A stretch of 63,989 nt of DNA, taken from an uncultured Prevotella sp. Its GTDB lineage: Bacteria > Bacteroidota > Bacteroidia > Bacteroidales > Bacteroidaceae. A program made the position numbers and the translations under genes. Positions 35,166 through 43,900 of the stretch are shown piece by piece (the first letter of the stretch is position 1; the number at the start of each line of letters is the position of its first letter). A model generated the notes under the pieces. It did no database searches, was not told where the DNA came from, and saw only the letters and a program-made list of their open reading frames with translations. Location of the stretch: assembly GCA_944319815.1 (NCBI GenBank), contig CALUEX010000011.1, positions 1 through 63,989 on the forward strand. Reading direction: 5' to 3'.

Positions 35166-35570
35166 GAGTTAAAGGAGTTAAAGACAAATGTCTTTCTTTT
35201 AAGAGTTAAGACAAATGCTGTGCTGATAGTGCAGGATGGGAATTTTATTGATTATTAAATAGGTAATCCGAGAATTTTCAGTAATTTTGCAGCTGAATAG
35301 GAGTGATGGGGCTGATAAGGATGATAGCCCGGTTGGCTGAATAGGACTAATAGGACTGATAAGGCCGATAAAAAAGAAGGGGAAGTAGGGCTGATAAGGC
35401 TAATAAAAAAATAGGACTGATAAGGCCGACAAGGCAATAAGGAGCTTATGCTAATGTCTTTAACTACTCAACGGAGCGCAGCGGAGTGGTAACTCCCTTT
35501 AACTCCTTTAACTACCAAAAAACTCCCTTTAACTCCTGAAAAAAAAACTCCTGAAAAATAACTACCAAAA
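35166..35570. repeat. GGAGTTAAAGACAAATG and GGCTGATAAGG dialects before metG
   Basis: GGAGTTAAAGACAAATGTC and AGAGTTAAGACAAATGCTG (35166-35220), then GGACTGATAAGGCCGATAA words (35295-35435), then inverse-sense CTTTAACTCCTTTAACTACC and AACTCCTGAAAAA words up to metG's start. No gene is supported. Confidence 0.85.
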
Positions 35571-35576
35571 GAAACT

Positions 35577-37625
35577 ATGGAAGAGAACAAGAAATACAAG
35601 CGCACTACGGTGACCGCCGCGCTGCCTTACGCCAACGGCGGGGTGCACATAGGTCACCTGGCCGGGGTGTACGTGCCGGCCGACATCTACGTGCGCTACC
35701 TGAGACTGAAGAAACAGGACGTTAAGTTTATCTGCGGAAGCGACGAGCACGGCGTGCCCATCACCATCCGCGCCAAGAAGGAGGGCATTACGCCGCAGCA
35801 GGTGGTTGACCGCTACCACGCGATGATTAAAAAGAGCTTCGAGGACTTCGGCATTTCGTTCGACATATACAGCCGCACGACGTCGGAGACCCACGCCCGC
35901 GTGGCGTCGGAATTCTTCAAGAAACTCTACGACGAGGGCAAGCTGGTGGAGAAAACGTCGATGCAGTATTACGACGAGGAGGCGGGGCAGTTCCTTGCCG
36001 ACCGCTACATCACGGGCGAGTGCCCCCACTGCCACAACCCCAAGGCCTACGGCGACCAGTGCGAGAAGTGCGGCTCTGACCTCGACCCCACGGAACTCAT
36101 CAATCCCGTGAGCGCCATCAGCGGCTCTAAGCCCGTGCTGAAGGAGACGAAGAACTGGTACTTGCCGCTCAACGAATACCAGGACTGGCTGAAGCAATGG
36201 ATACTGGAAGGCCACAAGGAGTGGCGCCCGAACGTCTACGGCCAGTGCAAGTCGTGGCTCGACATGGACCTGCAGCCCCGCGCCATGACGCGCGACCTTG
36301 ACTGGGGCATACCCGTGCCCGTGGAGGGAGCCGAGGGCAAGGTGCTCTACGTGTGGTTCGACGCGCCCATAGGCTACATATCTAACACGCAGGAGCTGCT
36401 GCCCGACACGTGGGAGACGTGGTGGAAAGACCCGGAGACGCGCCTCGTCCACTTCATCGGCAAGGACAACATCGTGTTCCACTGCCTCATATTCCCGACG
36501 ATGCTCAAGGCCCACGGCGGCTACATACTGCCCGACAACGTGCCCGCAAACGAGTTCCTCAACCTCGAGAACGACAAGATTTCGACGTCGCGCAACTGGG
36601 CCGTGTGGCTGCACGAGTACCTTGAGGAGCTGCCCGGCAAGCAGGACGTGCTGCGCTACGTGCTCACGGCCAACGCCCCGGAGACGAAGGACAACAACTT
36701 CACCTGGCGCGACTACCAGGAGCGCAACAACAGCGAGCTCGTCGGCATCTATGGCAACTTCGTCAACCGTGCCCTGCAGCTCACCAAGAAATACTTTGAC
36801 GGCACCGTGCCAGCCTGCGGCGAACTGCAGGACATCGACCGCAAGACCATCGACGAGTTCCACGGCGTGAAGGCCAACGTAGAGCACCTGCTCGACAACT
36901 TCAAGTTCCGCGACGCCATAAAGGAGGCCATGAACCTGGCCCGCATCGGCAACAAGTACATAGCCGACACCGAGCCGTGGAAGGTTGCCAAGACCGACAT
37001 GGCCCGCGTGGAGACCATCCTCAACATCTCGCTGCAGCTCGTCGCCAACCTTGCCATCGCCTTCGAGCCCTTCCTGCCCTTCAGCAGCGCAAGGCTGAGG
37101 CGGATGCTCAACGTTGACACGTTCGACTGGAACCAGCTCGGCTCTACCGAACTGCTCGCCCCAGGCCACAAGCTCGGCGAGCCCGAACTGCTGTTCGAGA
37201 AAATAGACGACGCCGTGATAGAGGCGCAGCTCAACAAGCTCGAGGAGACCAAGCGCGCCAACGAGGCCGCGGCTTACAAGGCCAAGGAGGTGAAGCCCGT
37301 AATAGACTTTGCCGACTTCGAGAAGGTTGACATCCGCGTGGGCCTCGTGACGGCGTGCGAGAAGGTGAAGAAGGCCGACAAGCTGCTCAAGTTCACCATC
37401 GACGACGGCAGCGGCGAGGAGCGCACCATCGTCAGCGGCATAGCCAAGCACTACAAGCCCGAGGAGCTGGTAGGCCGCCGCGTATGCTTCGTTGCCAACC
37501 TCGCCCCGCGCAAGCTAAAGGGCATAGAGAGCCAGGGCATGATACTCTCGGCCGAAGACTTCGACGGCTCGCTCAGCGTCATCACCACGTCGAAGGACGT
37601 GAAGCCCGGCAGCGTGGTATGTTGA
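35577..37625 (+). CDS. metG: Methionyl-tRNA synthetase with C-terminal tRNA-binding domain
   Basis: 682 residues. It charges initiator and elongator tRNA-Met. Class I motifs: [12 protein letters not shown] (HIGH-type) and DKISTSRNW (KMSKS variant, typical of this subfamily). A zinc knuckle ([18 protein letters not shown]) lies in the connective-peptide domain. The C-terminus ([20 protein letters not shown]...[15 protein letters not shown]) is the OB-fold dimerising tRNA-binding domain. The start codon follows AACTACCAAAAGAAACT with only weak Shine-Dalgarno character. The gene is followed by a strong terminator after a short repeat. Confidence 0.97.
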   Translation: MEENKKYKRTTVTAALPYANGGVHIGHLAGVYVPADIYVRYLRLKKQDVKFICGSDEHGVPITIRAKKEGITPQQVVDRYHAMIKKSFEDFGISFDIYSRTTSETHARVASEFFKKLYDEGKLVEKTSMQYYDEEAGQFLADRYITGECPHCHNPKAYGDQCEKCGSDLDPTELINPVSAISGSKPVLKETKNWYLPLNEYQDWLKQWILEGHKEWRPNVYGQCKSWLDMDLQPRAMTRDLDWGIPVPVEGAEGKVLYVWFDAPIGYISNTQELLPDTWETWWKDPETRLVHFIGKDNIVFHCLIFPTMLKAHGGYILPDNVPANEFLNLENDKISTSRNWAVWLHEYLEELPGKQDVLRYVLTANAPETKDNNFTWRDYQERNNSELVGIYGNFVNRALQLTKKYFDGTVPACGELQDIDRKTIDEFHGVKANVEHLLDNFKFRDAIKEAMNLARIGNKYIADTEPWKVAKTDMARVETILNISLQLVANLAIAFEPFLPFSSARLRRMLNVDTFDWNQLGSTELLAPGHKLGEPELLFEKIDDAVIEAQLNKLEETKRANEAAAYKAKEVKPVIDFADFEKVDIRVGLVTACEKVKKADKLLKFTIDDGSGEERTIVSGIAKHYKPEELVGRRVCFVANLAPRKLKGIESQGMILSAEDFDGSLSVITTSKDVKPGSVVC

Positions 37626-37740
37626 AAAGGTGAGAAGGTGAGAAAGTGAAAAGGTGAGAAGTTTATTTAAAGGTAAAAAAGTAAAAAAGTAAAAAAGTAA
37701 AAAGGTAAATTGCAATAGCCCTTTTGCTTACTGTACAATA

Positions 37741-37780
37741 AAAACTCCAATGACTCGACAGGTCATTGGAGTTTTTTATT
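37741..37780 (+). terminator. Rho-independent terminator of metG
   Basis: 14-bp stem AAAACTCCAATGAC (37741-37754) with GTCATTGGAGTTTT (37762-37775), loop TCGACAG, followed by TTATTTTT. The A-tract on the other side makes it useful for the converging minus-strand gene as well. Confidence 0.9.
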
Positions 37781-37825
37781 TTTATCAGCCCTATTAGCCC
37801 TATCAGCCCTATTTTTTTATCAGCC

Positions 37826-38857
37826 TTATTCACCCATAATCATCGAAGCGGCTTCCGCGAGAGCTTCCCTGATATATTGCCCTTGGCTTAGCCTAAGGCT
37901 TACCCTGGTCACGTTTTCTTTCATTCGTGAATACTCTTCGGGAGTGATGTCGGCGAGCAGCTTGTCGAGCTGGCGCAGCGAACCGACGCACAGGCCTACG
38001 CCGTTGTCGCGGACGAACGGGGCCATGGCGGCCTTGTCCCAGATTATTATGGGCAGTCCGCAGCGCAGGTAGAGCGACGTCTTGTGGGGCGCGTTGATTT
38101 TCAGGTACTCGCCCCAGTTGCCCGTGCAGGCGTCGAGCGACGCGCCGTCCCACACGAGGCCGAAGTCGCCCTCGGCCGTGGCTATAAGTTCGTCTGACTT
38201 GACGAAGCCCATCACCTTGAACTTGTCGGCGCATTTCGCCTCTGACGGCTCGAAACCGTTGCCGTAGACACGTATGCCGTATGAGCCGGCACATTCGCCC
38301 CAGTCGTAAATAAATGCGTTCTTTCGGCGGTTCAGTCCGCCGGCATATACCACGGTGAACGGCTTTCGGTGTGTGTTGCCCTCGTTCGGCCTTGAGTCGG
38401 AAAGGTAGTCGAATATCTTTAGCGTCACTATCGGCTTGGCGTAGCCCGCCTGCTCAAGGTAACGCTTCATGCTGTCGTTGTGGGCTATGATGCAGTCGGA
38501 GTGGGCCAGGCGGCGCATCTCTTGCTCCACGGTCAGCGCCTTGCGGCGGAACGCCCCGAGGTCGTGTATTACGGTCACGACCTTCGCCCCGCGTGCGTGG
38601 GCCATGTTGCAGACGAACGTGTAGTATTTCTTCAGCGGGTATTGCAGCACGAGAACGTCGCCCTTGCCGATGCAGAACGGCGACTTGAGCACGCCGAGCA
38701 GCGTCATCGTGAAGTGGGCCAGGGCGTTGGCGTGGTAGCTCCGGGGCAGCCCGACGTTGCGGTAGCCCATGCCCTCCATGGTCTTCTCTATGTCGGTCTT
38801 GGCCTTGTTGCCCGCCCCCGTGGTGTCCTTGTAGTTGCGTGAAAGATAGCAGAACAT
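37826..38857 (-). CDS. Galactofuranosyltransferase-like glycosyltransferase
   Basis: 343 residues. An N-terminal half with FCYLSRNYKDTTGAGNKAKTDIEKTMEGMG and VIHDLGAFR, then VVYAGGLNRRKNAFIYDW, FVKSDELIATAEGDFGLVWDG and GNWGEYLKINAPHKTSLYLRCGLPIIIWDKAAMA, is the pattern of bacterial beta-1,6-galactofuranosyltransferases and similar LPS enzymes. The adjacent UDP-galactopyranose mutase (glf, 200 bases upstream on the same strand) supplies the donor UDP-galactofuranose, which supports this assignment. The exact linkage is not known. The start codon at 38857 is preceded by the long inverted dialect repeat. Confidence 0.8.
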   Translation of the reverse strand: MFCYLSRNYKDTTGAGNKAKTDIEKTMEGMGYRNVGLPRSYHANALAHFTMTLLGVLKSPFCIGKGDVLVLQYPLKKYYTFVCNMAHARGAKVVTVIHDLGAFRRKALTVEQEMRRLAHSDCIIAHNDSMKRYLEQAGYAKPIVTLKIFDYLSDSRPNEGNTHRKPFTVVYAGGLNRRKNAFIYDWGECAGSYGIRVYGNGFEPSEAKCADKFKVMGFVKSDELIATAEGDFGLVWDGASLDACTGNWGEYLKINAPHKTSLYLRCGLPIIIWDKAAMAPFVRDNGVGLCVGSLRQLDKLLADITPEEYSRMKENVTRVSLRLSQGQYIREALAEAASMIMGE

Positions 38858-38872
38858 ATTTTTTTAATGAAT

Positions 38873-39052
38873 AATGAAAAATCTTGGGAAAATGAAGAAT
38901 GAAGAATGAAAAATGAAAAATGAAAAATGAAGAATGAAAAATGAAGAATGAATAATAATTAAAATGCCTTGAAGCCTGCAACAAGACATTCTCCAGATTA
39001 TTCATTTTTCATTCTTCATTCTTCATTTTCCCAAGATTTTTCATTCTTCATT
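38873..39052. repeat. ATGAAAAATGAAGA dialect with a 45-bp perfect inverted pair
   Basis: 38875-38919 and 39000-39044 are exact reverse complements; both contain the unusual insertion CTTGGGAAAATG, which shows the pairing is by copying, not coincidence of simple sequence. The separating 80 bases are ordinary repeats and a short unique stretch. Confidence 0.9.
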
Positions 39053-39056
39053 TACT

Positions 39057-40166
39057 TCAGATTTTTAATTGCCGCCGCGCCTCGCAGAGTGCGGCAGCGA
39101 TGGTGTCGTCCATGTCTAAGTAGGCGTATTGGCCGAGTCGGCCGCCGAAGATGACGCCCTCGTGGGCGGCGGCCAGCTCCTTGTAGGCCTTGGCCAGGGC
39201 GTTGTTGCGCTCGTCGTTGACGGGATAGTACGGTTCCTTGGTCTCGTCCCATGCGTCGGGATACTCGTAGGTTACGACCGTCGTGGGCTGCGTGCCGTAC
39301 TCGAAGTGCTTGTGCTCTATGACGCGGGTGTAGGGCACGTCGGCCGACGTGTAGTTTACCACGGCGTTGCCCTGGAAGTTGGGCACGTCCATGCGCACCG
39401 TCTCGAACCTCAGGCTGCGGTAGTCGAGCCGCCCGAGGCAGTAGTCGAAGTACCGGTCGAGCATTCCCGTGAACACAACGGCGCCGGCCAGCGGGTCAAG
39501 TTCGGCGCGGTCAGTCAGGTAGTCTATGCCGAGGCGCACCTCCGTTCCCTCGAGCAAGGCATCTATTAGGCGGTTGTATCCGCCCACGGGGATGCCCTGG
39601 TAGGGGTCGTTGAAGTAGTTGTTGTCGAACGTCATGCGCAGCGGCACGCGCCGTATGATTTCCGCCGGCAGCTCGCGGGCCTTGCGTCCCCACTGCTTCT
39701 CGGTGTAACCCTTGATGAGCCGCTCGTAGATGTCGCGCCCGCAGAGCTTCAAGGCCTGTTCCTCGAAGTCCTTGGGGCACTCTATGTGGGCGTACTCGGC
39801 GCGCTGCTCGGCCAGCTTGGCCTCGGCCTCGGCTGGCGTGGTGACGCCCCAGAGCTGGTAAAACGTGTTCATGTTGAACGGCAGGTTGTACAGCCTGTCG
39901 CCGTAGCGCGCCACGGGCGAGTTGGTGTAGCGGTTGAACTCCACCAGCTCGTTGACGTACTGCCACACCTCGCGGTTGTCCGTGTGGAAGATGTGCGCGC
40001 CGTAACGGTGCACGTTGATGCCGTCAATCAGCTCGCAGCGGACGTTGCCGCCCGTGTGTTCCCTGCGGTCGATGACGAGGCACCGCCGCCCGGCCTTCCG
40101 CGCTTCGTGGGCGAACACTGCGCCGTAGAGGCCCGCGCCCACTATGAGATAGTCGTATTGTTTCAT
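39057..40166 (-). CDS. glf: UDP-galactopyranose mutase
   Basis: 369 residues, full length. It converts UDP-galactopyranose to UDP-galactofuranose with a reduced FAD. FAD-binding opening DYLIVGAGLYGAVFAHEARKAG, then GGNVRCELIDGINVHRYGAHIFHT, the substrate region NSPVARYGDRLYNLPFNMNTF and GYTEKQWG, and the C-terminal TVVTYEYPDAWDETKEPYYPVND are all typical. It is the upstream partner of the galactofuranosyltransferase-like gene. Galactofuranose-containing LPS or capsule is therefore predicted. Confidence 0.97.
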   Translation of the reverse strand: MKQYDYLIVGAGLYGAVFAHEARKAGRRCLVIDRREHTGGNVRCELIDGINVHRYGAHIFHTDNREVWQYVNELVEFNRYTNSPVARYGDRLYNLPFNMNTFYQLWGVTTPAEAEAKLAEQRAEYAHIECPKDFEEQALKLCGRDIYERLIKGYTEKQWGRKARELPAEIIRRVPLRMTFDNNYFNDPYQGIPVGGYNRLIDALLEGTEVRLGIDYLTDRAELDPLAGAVVFTGMLDRYFDYCLGRLDYRSLRFETVRMDVPNFQGNAVVNYTSADVPYTRVIEHKHFEYGTQPTTVVTYEYPDAWDETKEPYYPVNDERNNALAKAYKELAAAHEGVIFGGRLGQYAYLDMDDTIAAALCEARRQLKI

Positions 40167-40188
40167 GTCGTTGTGCCTTTGTCTAATG

Positions 40189-40327
40189 AATGTCCGCTAC
40201 GCTTCCATTCATCAGTAGTTAAAGTAGTTAAGGTAGTTAACGTTCGCTTCGTTCACTAAGGAGTTAAAGACAAGTGCCTTGTAGGTTTATGCCTGATTAA
40301 CTGTAATAGTGGTGTTTGCGGATGTTC
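40189..40327. repeat. Composite element, second copy
   Basis: AATGAATGTCCGC...CCATTCATC, then AGTTAAAGTAGTTAAGG words, AACGTTCGCTTCG, GGAGTTAAAGACAAGTGCC and finally GCGGATGTTCAT. It parallels 21698-21835 in order of parts, though the sequence between differs. Confidence 0.8.
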
Positions 40328-40393
40328 ATATTTTTGTTTTATGTCATTTTTAGGCCCACTGTTGCCAGACCTGTGCCTGGCCGTATGCGCAGG

Positions 40394-41437
40394 TTATTGC
40401 TTCTTGAGCTTTGCCTCTATTTCCTTTATCGACGGCATCGTGCCTTCCACTTCCGCCGGGTATAGCCTTGACAGCTCGTATTCGGATATTCCGAGCGGTT
40501 GGCTGCTTGACTCGAGGGCGTATTGTGCTAGTAGGCTGTCCTTGCTTTTGCATATAAGCAGGCCTATGGTAGGGTTGTCTATGCCGTCTTTCTTGAGTAT
40601 GTGGTTTACCGCCGTTACGTATGTGCCGAGCTGTCCGATGTCTGAAGAGTCGAACTCGTCTATTTTTACTTCCACCACTACGTAGCATCTTATGTTCAGG
40701 TTGTAGAACAGCAGGTCGATGAATTTCTCCTTTTCGCCTATCTGCAGCCTGTATTCGCGGCCTACGTAGGCAAACCCCGTGCCGAGTTCGACAAGGAAGC
40801 GCGTTATGTTCTTCAGCAAGGCATCTTTCAGTTGCCGCTCGTTGTATCCGTCCCTCATGGCGAGGAAGTCAAAGCTGTAAGGGTCTTTGGTCAGTTCTTG
40901 GGCAAGGCCGCTTGTCTCGTCAGGCAGGTTATGCTTGAAGTTGGTCAGTGCCTTTCCTTGCCGTTCGTACAGTCTTGAGTCGATGAAGTTCAACAGCATG
41001 GCCCTGCTCCACCCGTTATGCCATGCTTGCATGACGTAGAACATGGCCTTGTCGGGGCTGCCTGAGCATTTGTCTATTATGTACCTGTGGTGTCCCCATG
41101 GTATTTTGCGCAAATCTTCCACAACCTGTGGAAGATTTGCCGTCAGTCCGCAGTAAAGCTGGTAGAAGCGCTTGGTGTAGCGGATGTTGGTTTCCGACAG
41201 GCCCTCCACGCCCGGCAGTTCGCTGCGCAGGTCGGCGCTGAGCCTTGAGTAGAACCGGCTTCCGTATCTGTTTTCGGCATCTTTCGACGTTATGTCCCTC
41301 CCCAGGTTCCAGTAGTATTCTATCAGCGTGCCGTTAACTTGGCAAGCGGCGCTTATGCGGCTCTGGCGGTAGCGCGAGCCGAGTTGTTTCACCCATAGGG
41401 AGTATTCATCGTCTATTATGTTGATGCTTCCGGTCAT
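40394..41437 (-). CDS. YhcG-type PD-(D/E)XK nuclease protein (DUF1016)
   Basis: 347 residues from the ATG at 41437 (MTGSINIIDDEYSLWVKQL); the open frame upstream overlaps the GT90 gene and is not used. N-terminal DUF1016 helical domain (RYGSRFYSRLSADLRSELPGVEGLSETNIRYTKRFY), then the nuclease-like core with FIDLLFYNLNIRCYVVVEVKIDEFDSSDIGQLGTYV, where D, ExK are the catalytic candidates. YhcG-like proteins accompany restriction-modification or defence genes in other genomes; their exact function is not established. It sits 14 bases after GT90 on the same strand, in a possible DUF4160-DUF2442-GT90-YhcG transcript. Confidence 0.9.
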   Translation of the reverse strand: MTGSINIIDDEYSLWVKQLGSRYRQSRISAACQVNGTLIEYYWNLGRDITSKDAENRYGSRFYSRLSADLRSELPGVEGLSETNIRYTKRFYQLYCGLTANLPQVVEDLRKIPWGHHRYIIDKCSGSPDKAMFYVMQAWHNGWSRAMLLNFIDSRLYERQGKALTNFKHNLPDETSGLAQELTKDPYSFDFLAMRDGYNERQLKDALLKNITRFLVELGTGFAYVGREYRLQIGEKEKFIDLLFYNLNIRCYVVVEVKIDEFDSSDIGQLGTYVTAVNHILKKDGIDNPTIGLLICKSKDSLLAQYALESSSQPLGISEYELSRLYPAEVEGTMPSIKEIEAKLKKQ

Positions 41438-41451
41438 GTCGTTGGTGTTTT

Positions 41452-42468
41452 TCACTCGTTCGTTGCCTTGAAATACCTGTCGAGCACGAGCAGCGAGATT
41501 AGCGTCTCGCGGCGCGTGTCGCGGAACTGCGCCAGCCATTCGTGCTGGTGCCTGATTATTTCCTCGGCCTCTTCGGGATGGTCGATGTAGTGTTGCAGGC
41601 GCTCGGCGGCGTCGGAGAAGTCGGGCTTTATTTCTATGTAATGGTAGTTGGGGATGAGCCGTCCCTCCATGTACCACGTCTCGGTCTGCGGGCGGGGCAT
41701 CACGGCGATTGAGTTTGACGACATGACCCACTTAAGGTTCGACGCCACGTCGTTGCCCTCGAGGGCGATGATGAACTTGTAGTCGAGGTGCTCCCTGATG
41801 GTCATCCGCCCGGTGTACCAGTCGGGGAACTCCGGGTCGAGCACGCCGATGTCGAACATCGGGTGGCCATGCCACCGCTCCATGAACGGCTTGCGTATCT
41901 CGAGCCTGCGCTTGCCCACGATGCCGCCGCGGAATATGGCCATGTCCTTCTTCTCGCGCCACGGCTTGCGGTCGTGGGTGAAGATGTAGTGGCGTATGGC
42001 GTTGAGCTTCAGCAGCACGGAGCGTTCGTTGCCCTCGCCCACGGGGCGGCTCTTCACGATTGACGGCAGGGGCAGGTTCCAGCTTACGTCGCCCGGGGCG
42101 AGCACCCAGCGCAGCCGTGGCGGGAACCAGCGGGCGTAGCGCATGGCGTCGTAGTAGTAGACTTTCTGCGGCGTGTATTGCTGTTCCTCGATGCTGACCG
42201 ACTCGCGTTGCCACAGCTCCCTGTCGTATGTCGTGCCGCCGCCGCTGCCGAGCTTGCAGTAGTAGTCGGCGCGGTCGAGGATGTAGTCCCTGTCAGGTCG
42301 CCTGTCGATGGCGGCGAGCTTGCCCTTGAGCATGGGCCTCAATAGGCACCCGGGCACGGCGAGGCGCGCCACGGAGGCCGTGTAGTAGAGCAGCTTCGAG
42401 TTCTTGCCGCTGTTGAGCCTGTAGTACAGCTTGCGCCGCCAGTCGTTCCTTTGTTTGTTGCCGTCCAT
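41452..42468 (-). CDS. Family 90 glycosyltransferase (CAP10-like, LPS type)
   Basis: 338 residues. The GT90/CAP10 signatures are present: YYDAMRYARWFPPRLRWVLAPGDVSWN, KPWREKKDMAIFRGGIVGKRR, MFDIGVLDPEFPDWYTGRMTIREHLDYKFIIALEGNDVASNLKWVMSSNSI and RPQTETWYMEGRLIPNYHYIEIKPDFSDAAERL. In bacteria this family works on LPS or capsule, adding sugars such as xylose or galactose derivatives; the substrate here is not known. It sits in the minus-strand glycan block, between a DUF pair and the YhcG gene. Confidence 0.9.
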   Translation of the reverse strand: MDGNKQRNDWRRKLYYRLNSGKNSKLLYYTASVARLAVPGCLLRPMLKGKLAAIDRRPDRDYILDRADYYCKLGSGGGTTYDRELWQRESVSIEEQQYTPQKVYYYDAMRYARWFPPRLRWVLAPGDVSWNLPLPSIVKSRPVGEGNERSVLLKLNAIRHYIFTHDRKPWREKKDMAIFRGGIVGKRRLEIRKPFMERWHGHPMFDIGVLDPEFPDWYTGRMTIREHLDYKFIIALEGNDVASNLKWVMSSNSIAVMPRPQTETWYMEGRLIPNYHYIEIKPDFSDAAERLQHYIDHPEEAEEIIRHQHEWLAQFRDTRRETLISLLVLDRYFKATNE

Positions 42469-42496
42469 GTTATGTCAAATAAACTGTTCTTTAAAG

Positions 42497-42751
42497 TTAT
42501 ATGGTCTCCACGCCTTTGTCGTAAAGAAATTCCGTGGCGAAGCCTATTTCGTTGTTCCAGTCGATAGTGAAGGGGTCGATGGTGAAATTCTTGAAATAGT
42601 CAATGTCTTTCAGTTTCCTGCATATTCCTTTCGACAGCATCGGCATGAAGTCAACATAGCGTGACTTGCCGTTGCTGAAGTGTATCAGCAATATATGGTT
42701 GCGCACGTATTCTGCGCCGTTTACCGTTAGCAGCAAGTTGTCTTTTTCCAT
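42497..42751 (-). CDS. DUF2442 domain protein
   Basis: 84 residues. DUF2442 features: hydrophobic strand ILLIHFSNGKSRYVDFMPML, then FKNFTIDPFTIDWNNEIGFATEFLYD. DUF2442 proteins usually sit beside DUF4160 genes, and the pair is regarded as toxin-antitoxin-like by association; an antitoxin role is inference. It begins 6 bases after the DUF4160 gene, and its stop lies 28 bases before GT90. Confidence 0.85.
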   Translation of the reverse strand: MEKDNLLLTVNGAEYVRNHILLIHFSNGKSRYVDFMPMLSKGICRKLKDIDYFKNFTIDPFTIDWNNEIGFATEFLYDKGVETI

Positions 42752-42757
42752 GCAGTG

Positions 42758-43015
42758 TTACTTAAGTGGTTCTATTTTTTCAGGAGTTTCATAGTTTGCA
42801 AGCCGTTCCCAGTTTGCGAGCAATTCGTCTTTGTGCAGGTCGAGCCATTCAAACACTAACCTCAACGCCCTGCGCGGCAGACTTCCCGTCACGATGCCGT
42901 CTTTTATGGTTATCGTGGCTTTGTAGTCATCATACCATACATGAAAATGCGGTGGGTTGTGCTCATTCATATACATATATATGATGATACCGTAGAATTT
43001 GCTTATTTCAGGCAT
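42758..43015 (-). CDS. DUF4160 domain protein (toxin-like partner of DUF2442)
   Basis: 85 residues from the ATG at 43015; the open frame continues upstream but a promoter box lies in it. MPEISKFYGIIIYMYMNEHNPPHFHVWY is the characteristic DUF4160 start (histidine-rich HNPPHFHV), then DGIVTGSLPRRALRLVFEWLDLHKDELLANW. Precedes DUF2442 with a 6-base gap. Proposed as the toxin-like half of the pair, function unproven. Confidence 0.85.
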   Translation of the reverse strand: MPEISKFYGIIIYMYMNEHNPPHFHVWYDDYKATITIKDGIVTGSLPRRALRLVFEWLDLHKDELLANWERLANYETPEKIEPLK

Positions 43016-43039
43016 AGGCTTTATTTTTTTGTTTTTATG

Positions 43040-43070
43040 CAAAAATAGCATAAATCCGTTGAAGTTCAAA
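43040..43070 (-). promoter_or_regulatory. Promoter of the DUF4160-DUF2442 pair
   Basis: Minus strand: TTTG (43067-43070), 19 bases, TATTTTTG (43040-43047), then the start codon at 43015, about 20 bases after the predicted start site. A textbook consensus spacing. Confidence 0.75.
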
Positions 43071-43115
43071 ATAAAAGGGCTGTAAAACTTCGCGTTTGGC
43101 AATGGGCTTGCCGCA

Positions 43116-43859
43116 TTATTGTTTCGTTATGCCCAGCCACTTCTTGAGCTTCTCCATGGCCGACGGGTGCCAGCTGTGGGCGCAGAGGTGGACGGCGCGG
43201 GTGCGCGGCGTCACCTCGTGCTTGTTGCCGGCGAACATACTCGAGGCGTAGATTGTGATGCCGCCGCGGAGCCGCTGGTCTTCGTCCTTGTAGAGGAAGC
43301 CGTAGCGCTCGGCCACGCGGGCGTAGATTTGTGGCGAGAGGACGTCGGTCATGAGCGTGCCGTCGGGGCGGACGAAGCTGTGCGTGCGGTACCACTCGAG
43401 CACGTCGGCCACGAAGGGGCAGCCCGCCTCGGCGCCCATCACGGCGGCCTGTATTTGTATGCCCGAGACGTAGCCGTCCCTTACGCGGCGGCCCTGGGCG
43501 TCGAGCATGGCCATGGCGCCGTCGCGCTCTATCTGCGTGGGGTGGTACTCGAGCGACGAGAAGAACTTGCTGTCGAGCAGGTCGTCGAACGGCTTGAGCA
43601 CCTTCACGTCGGAGTCGAGGTAGATGCCGCCCTCGGTGTAGAGGGCGTGCATACGTATGTAGTCGGCGGCGAAGGCCCACTTGCGCTTGTGGTAGGCCTC
43701 GCTGACGAAGGGGACCGACTCCACGTCGAACGCCCTGGTGTCCCAGAGCTTCAGCTCGTAGTCGGGCATCACGCGGCGCCACGTGTCCATGCAGCGGCGG
43801 ATGCTGCGCGGCAGTGGGTCGCCGCTTAGCCAGCAGTAGTGTATCTTCTTGGGTATCAT
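43116..43859 (-). CDS. Family 32 glycosyltransferase (OCH1-like)
   Basis: 247 residues. MIPKKIHYCWLSGDPLPRSIRRCMDTWRRVMPDYELKLWD is the GT32 opening. The catalytic DxD is in YTEGGIYLDSDVKVLKPFD. The C-terminus contains AVHLCAHSWH. GT32 enzymes add mannose or galactose to LPS or capsular sugars. The ATG at 43859 is used; the preceding open frame belongs to the shadow of the kinase gene. It lies 41 bases downstream of the WaaP-like kinase on the same strand. Confidence 0.93.
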   Translation of the reverse strand: MIPKKIHYCWLSGDPLPRSIRRCMDTWRRVMPDYELKLWDTRAFDVESVPFVSEAYHKRKWAFAADYIRMHALYTEGGIYLDSDVKVLKPFDDLLDSKFFSSLEYHPTQIERDGAMAMLDAQGRRVRDGYVSGIQIQAAVMGAEAGCPFVADVLEWYRTHSFVRPDGTLMTDVLSPQIYARVAERYGFLYKDEDQRLRGGITIYASSMFAGNKHEVTPRTRAVHLCAHSWHPSAMEKLKKWLGITKQ

Positions 43860-43900
43860 GGTGTCTTTTGTATGTGTTGCCAAAAGGTTTGCTCCTCCCG

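Noticed and set aside
34744-35187. 147-codon minus-strand frame over the DnaA-box region
   Set aside because: Composition is not protein-like, and the region is better explained by the box cluster. No start signal or family match.
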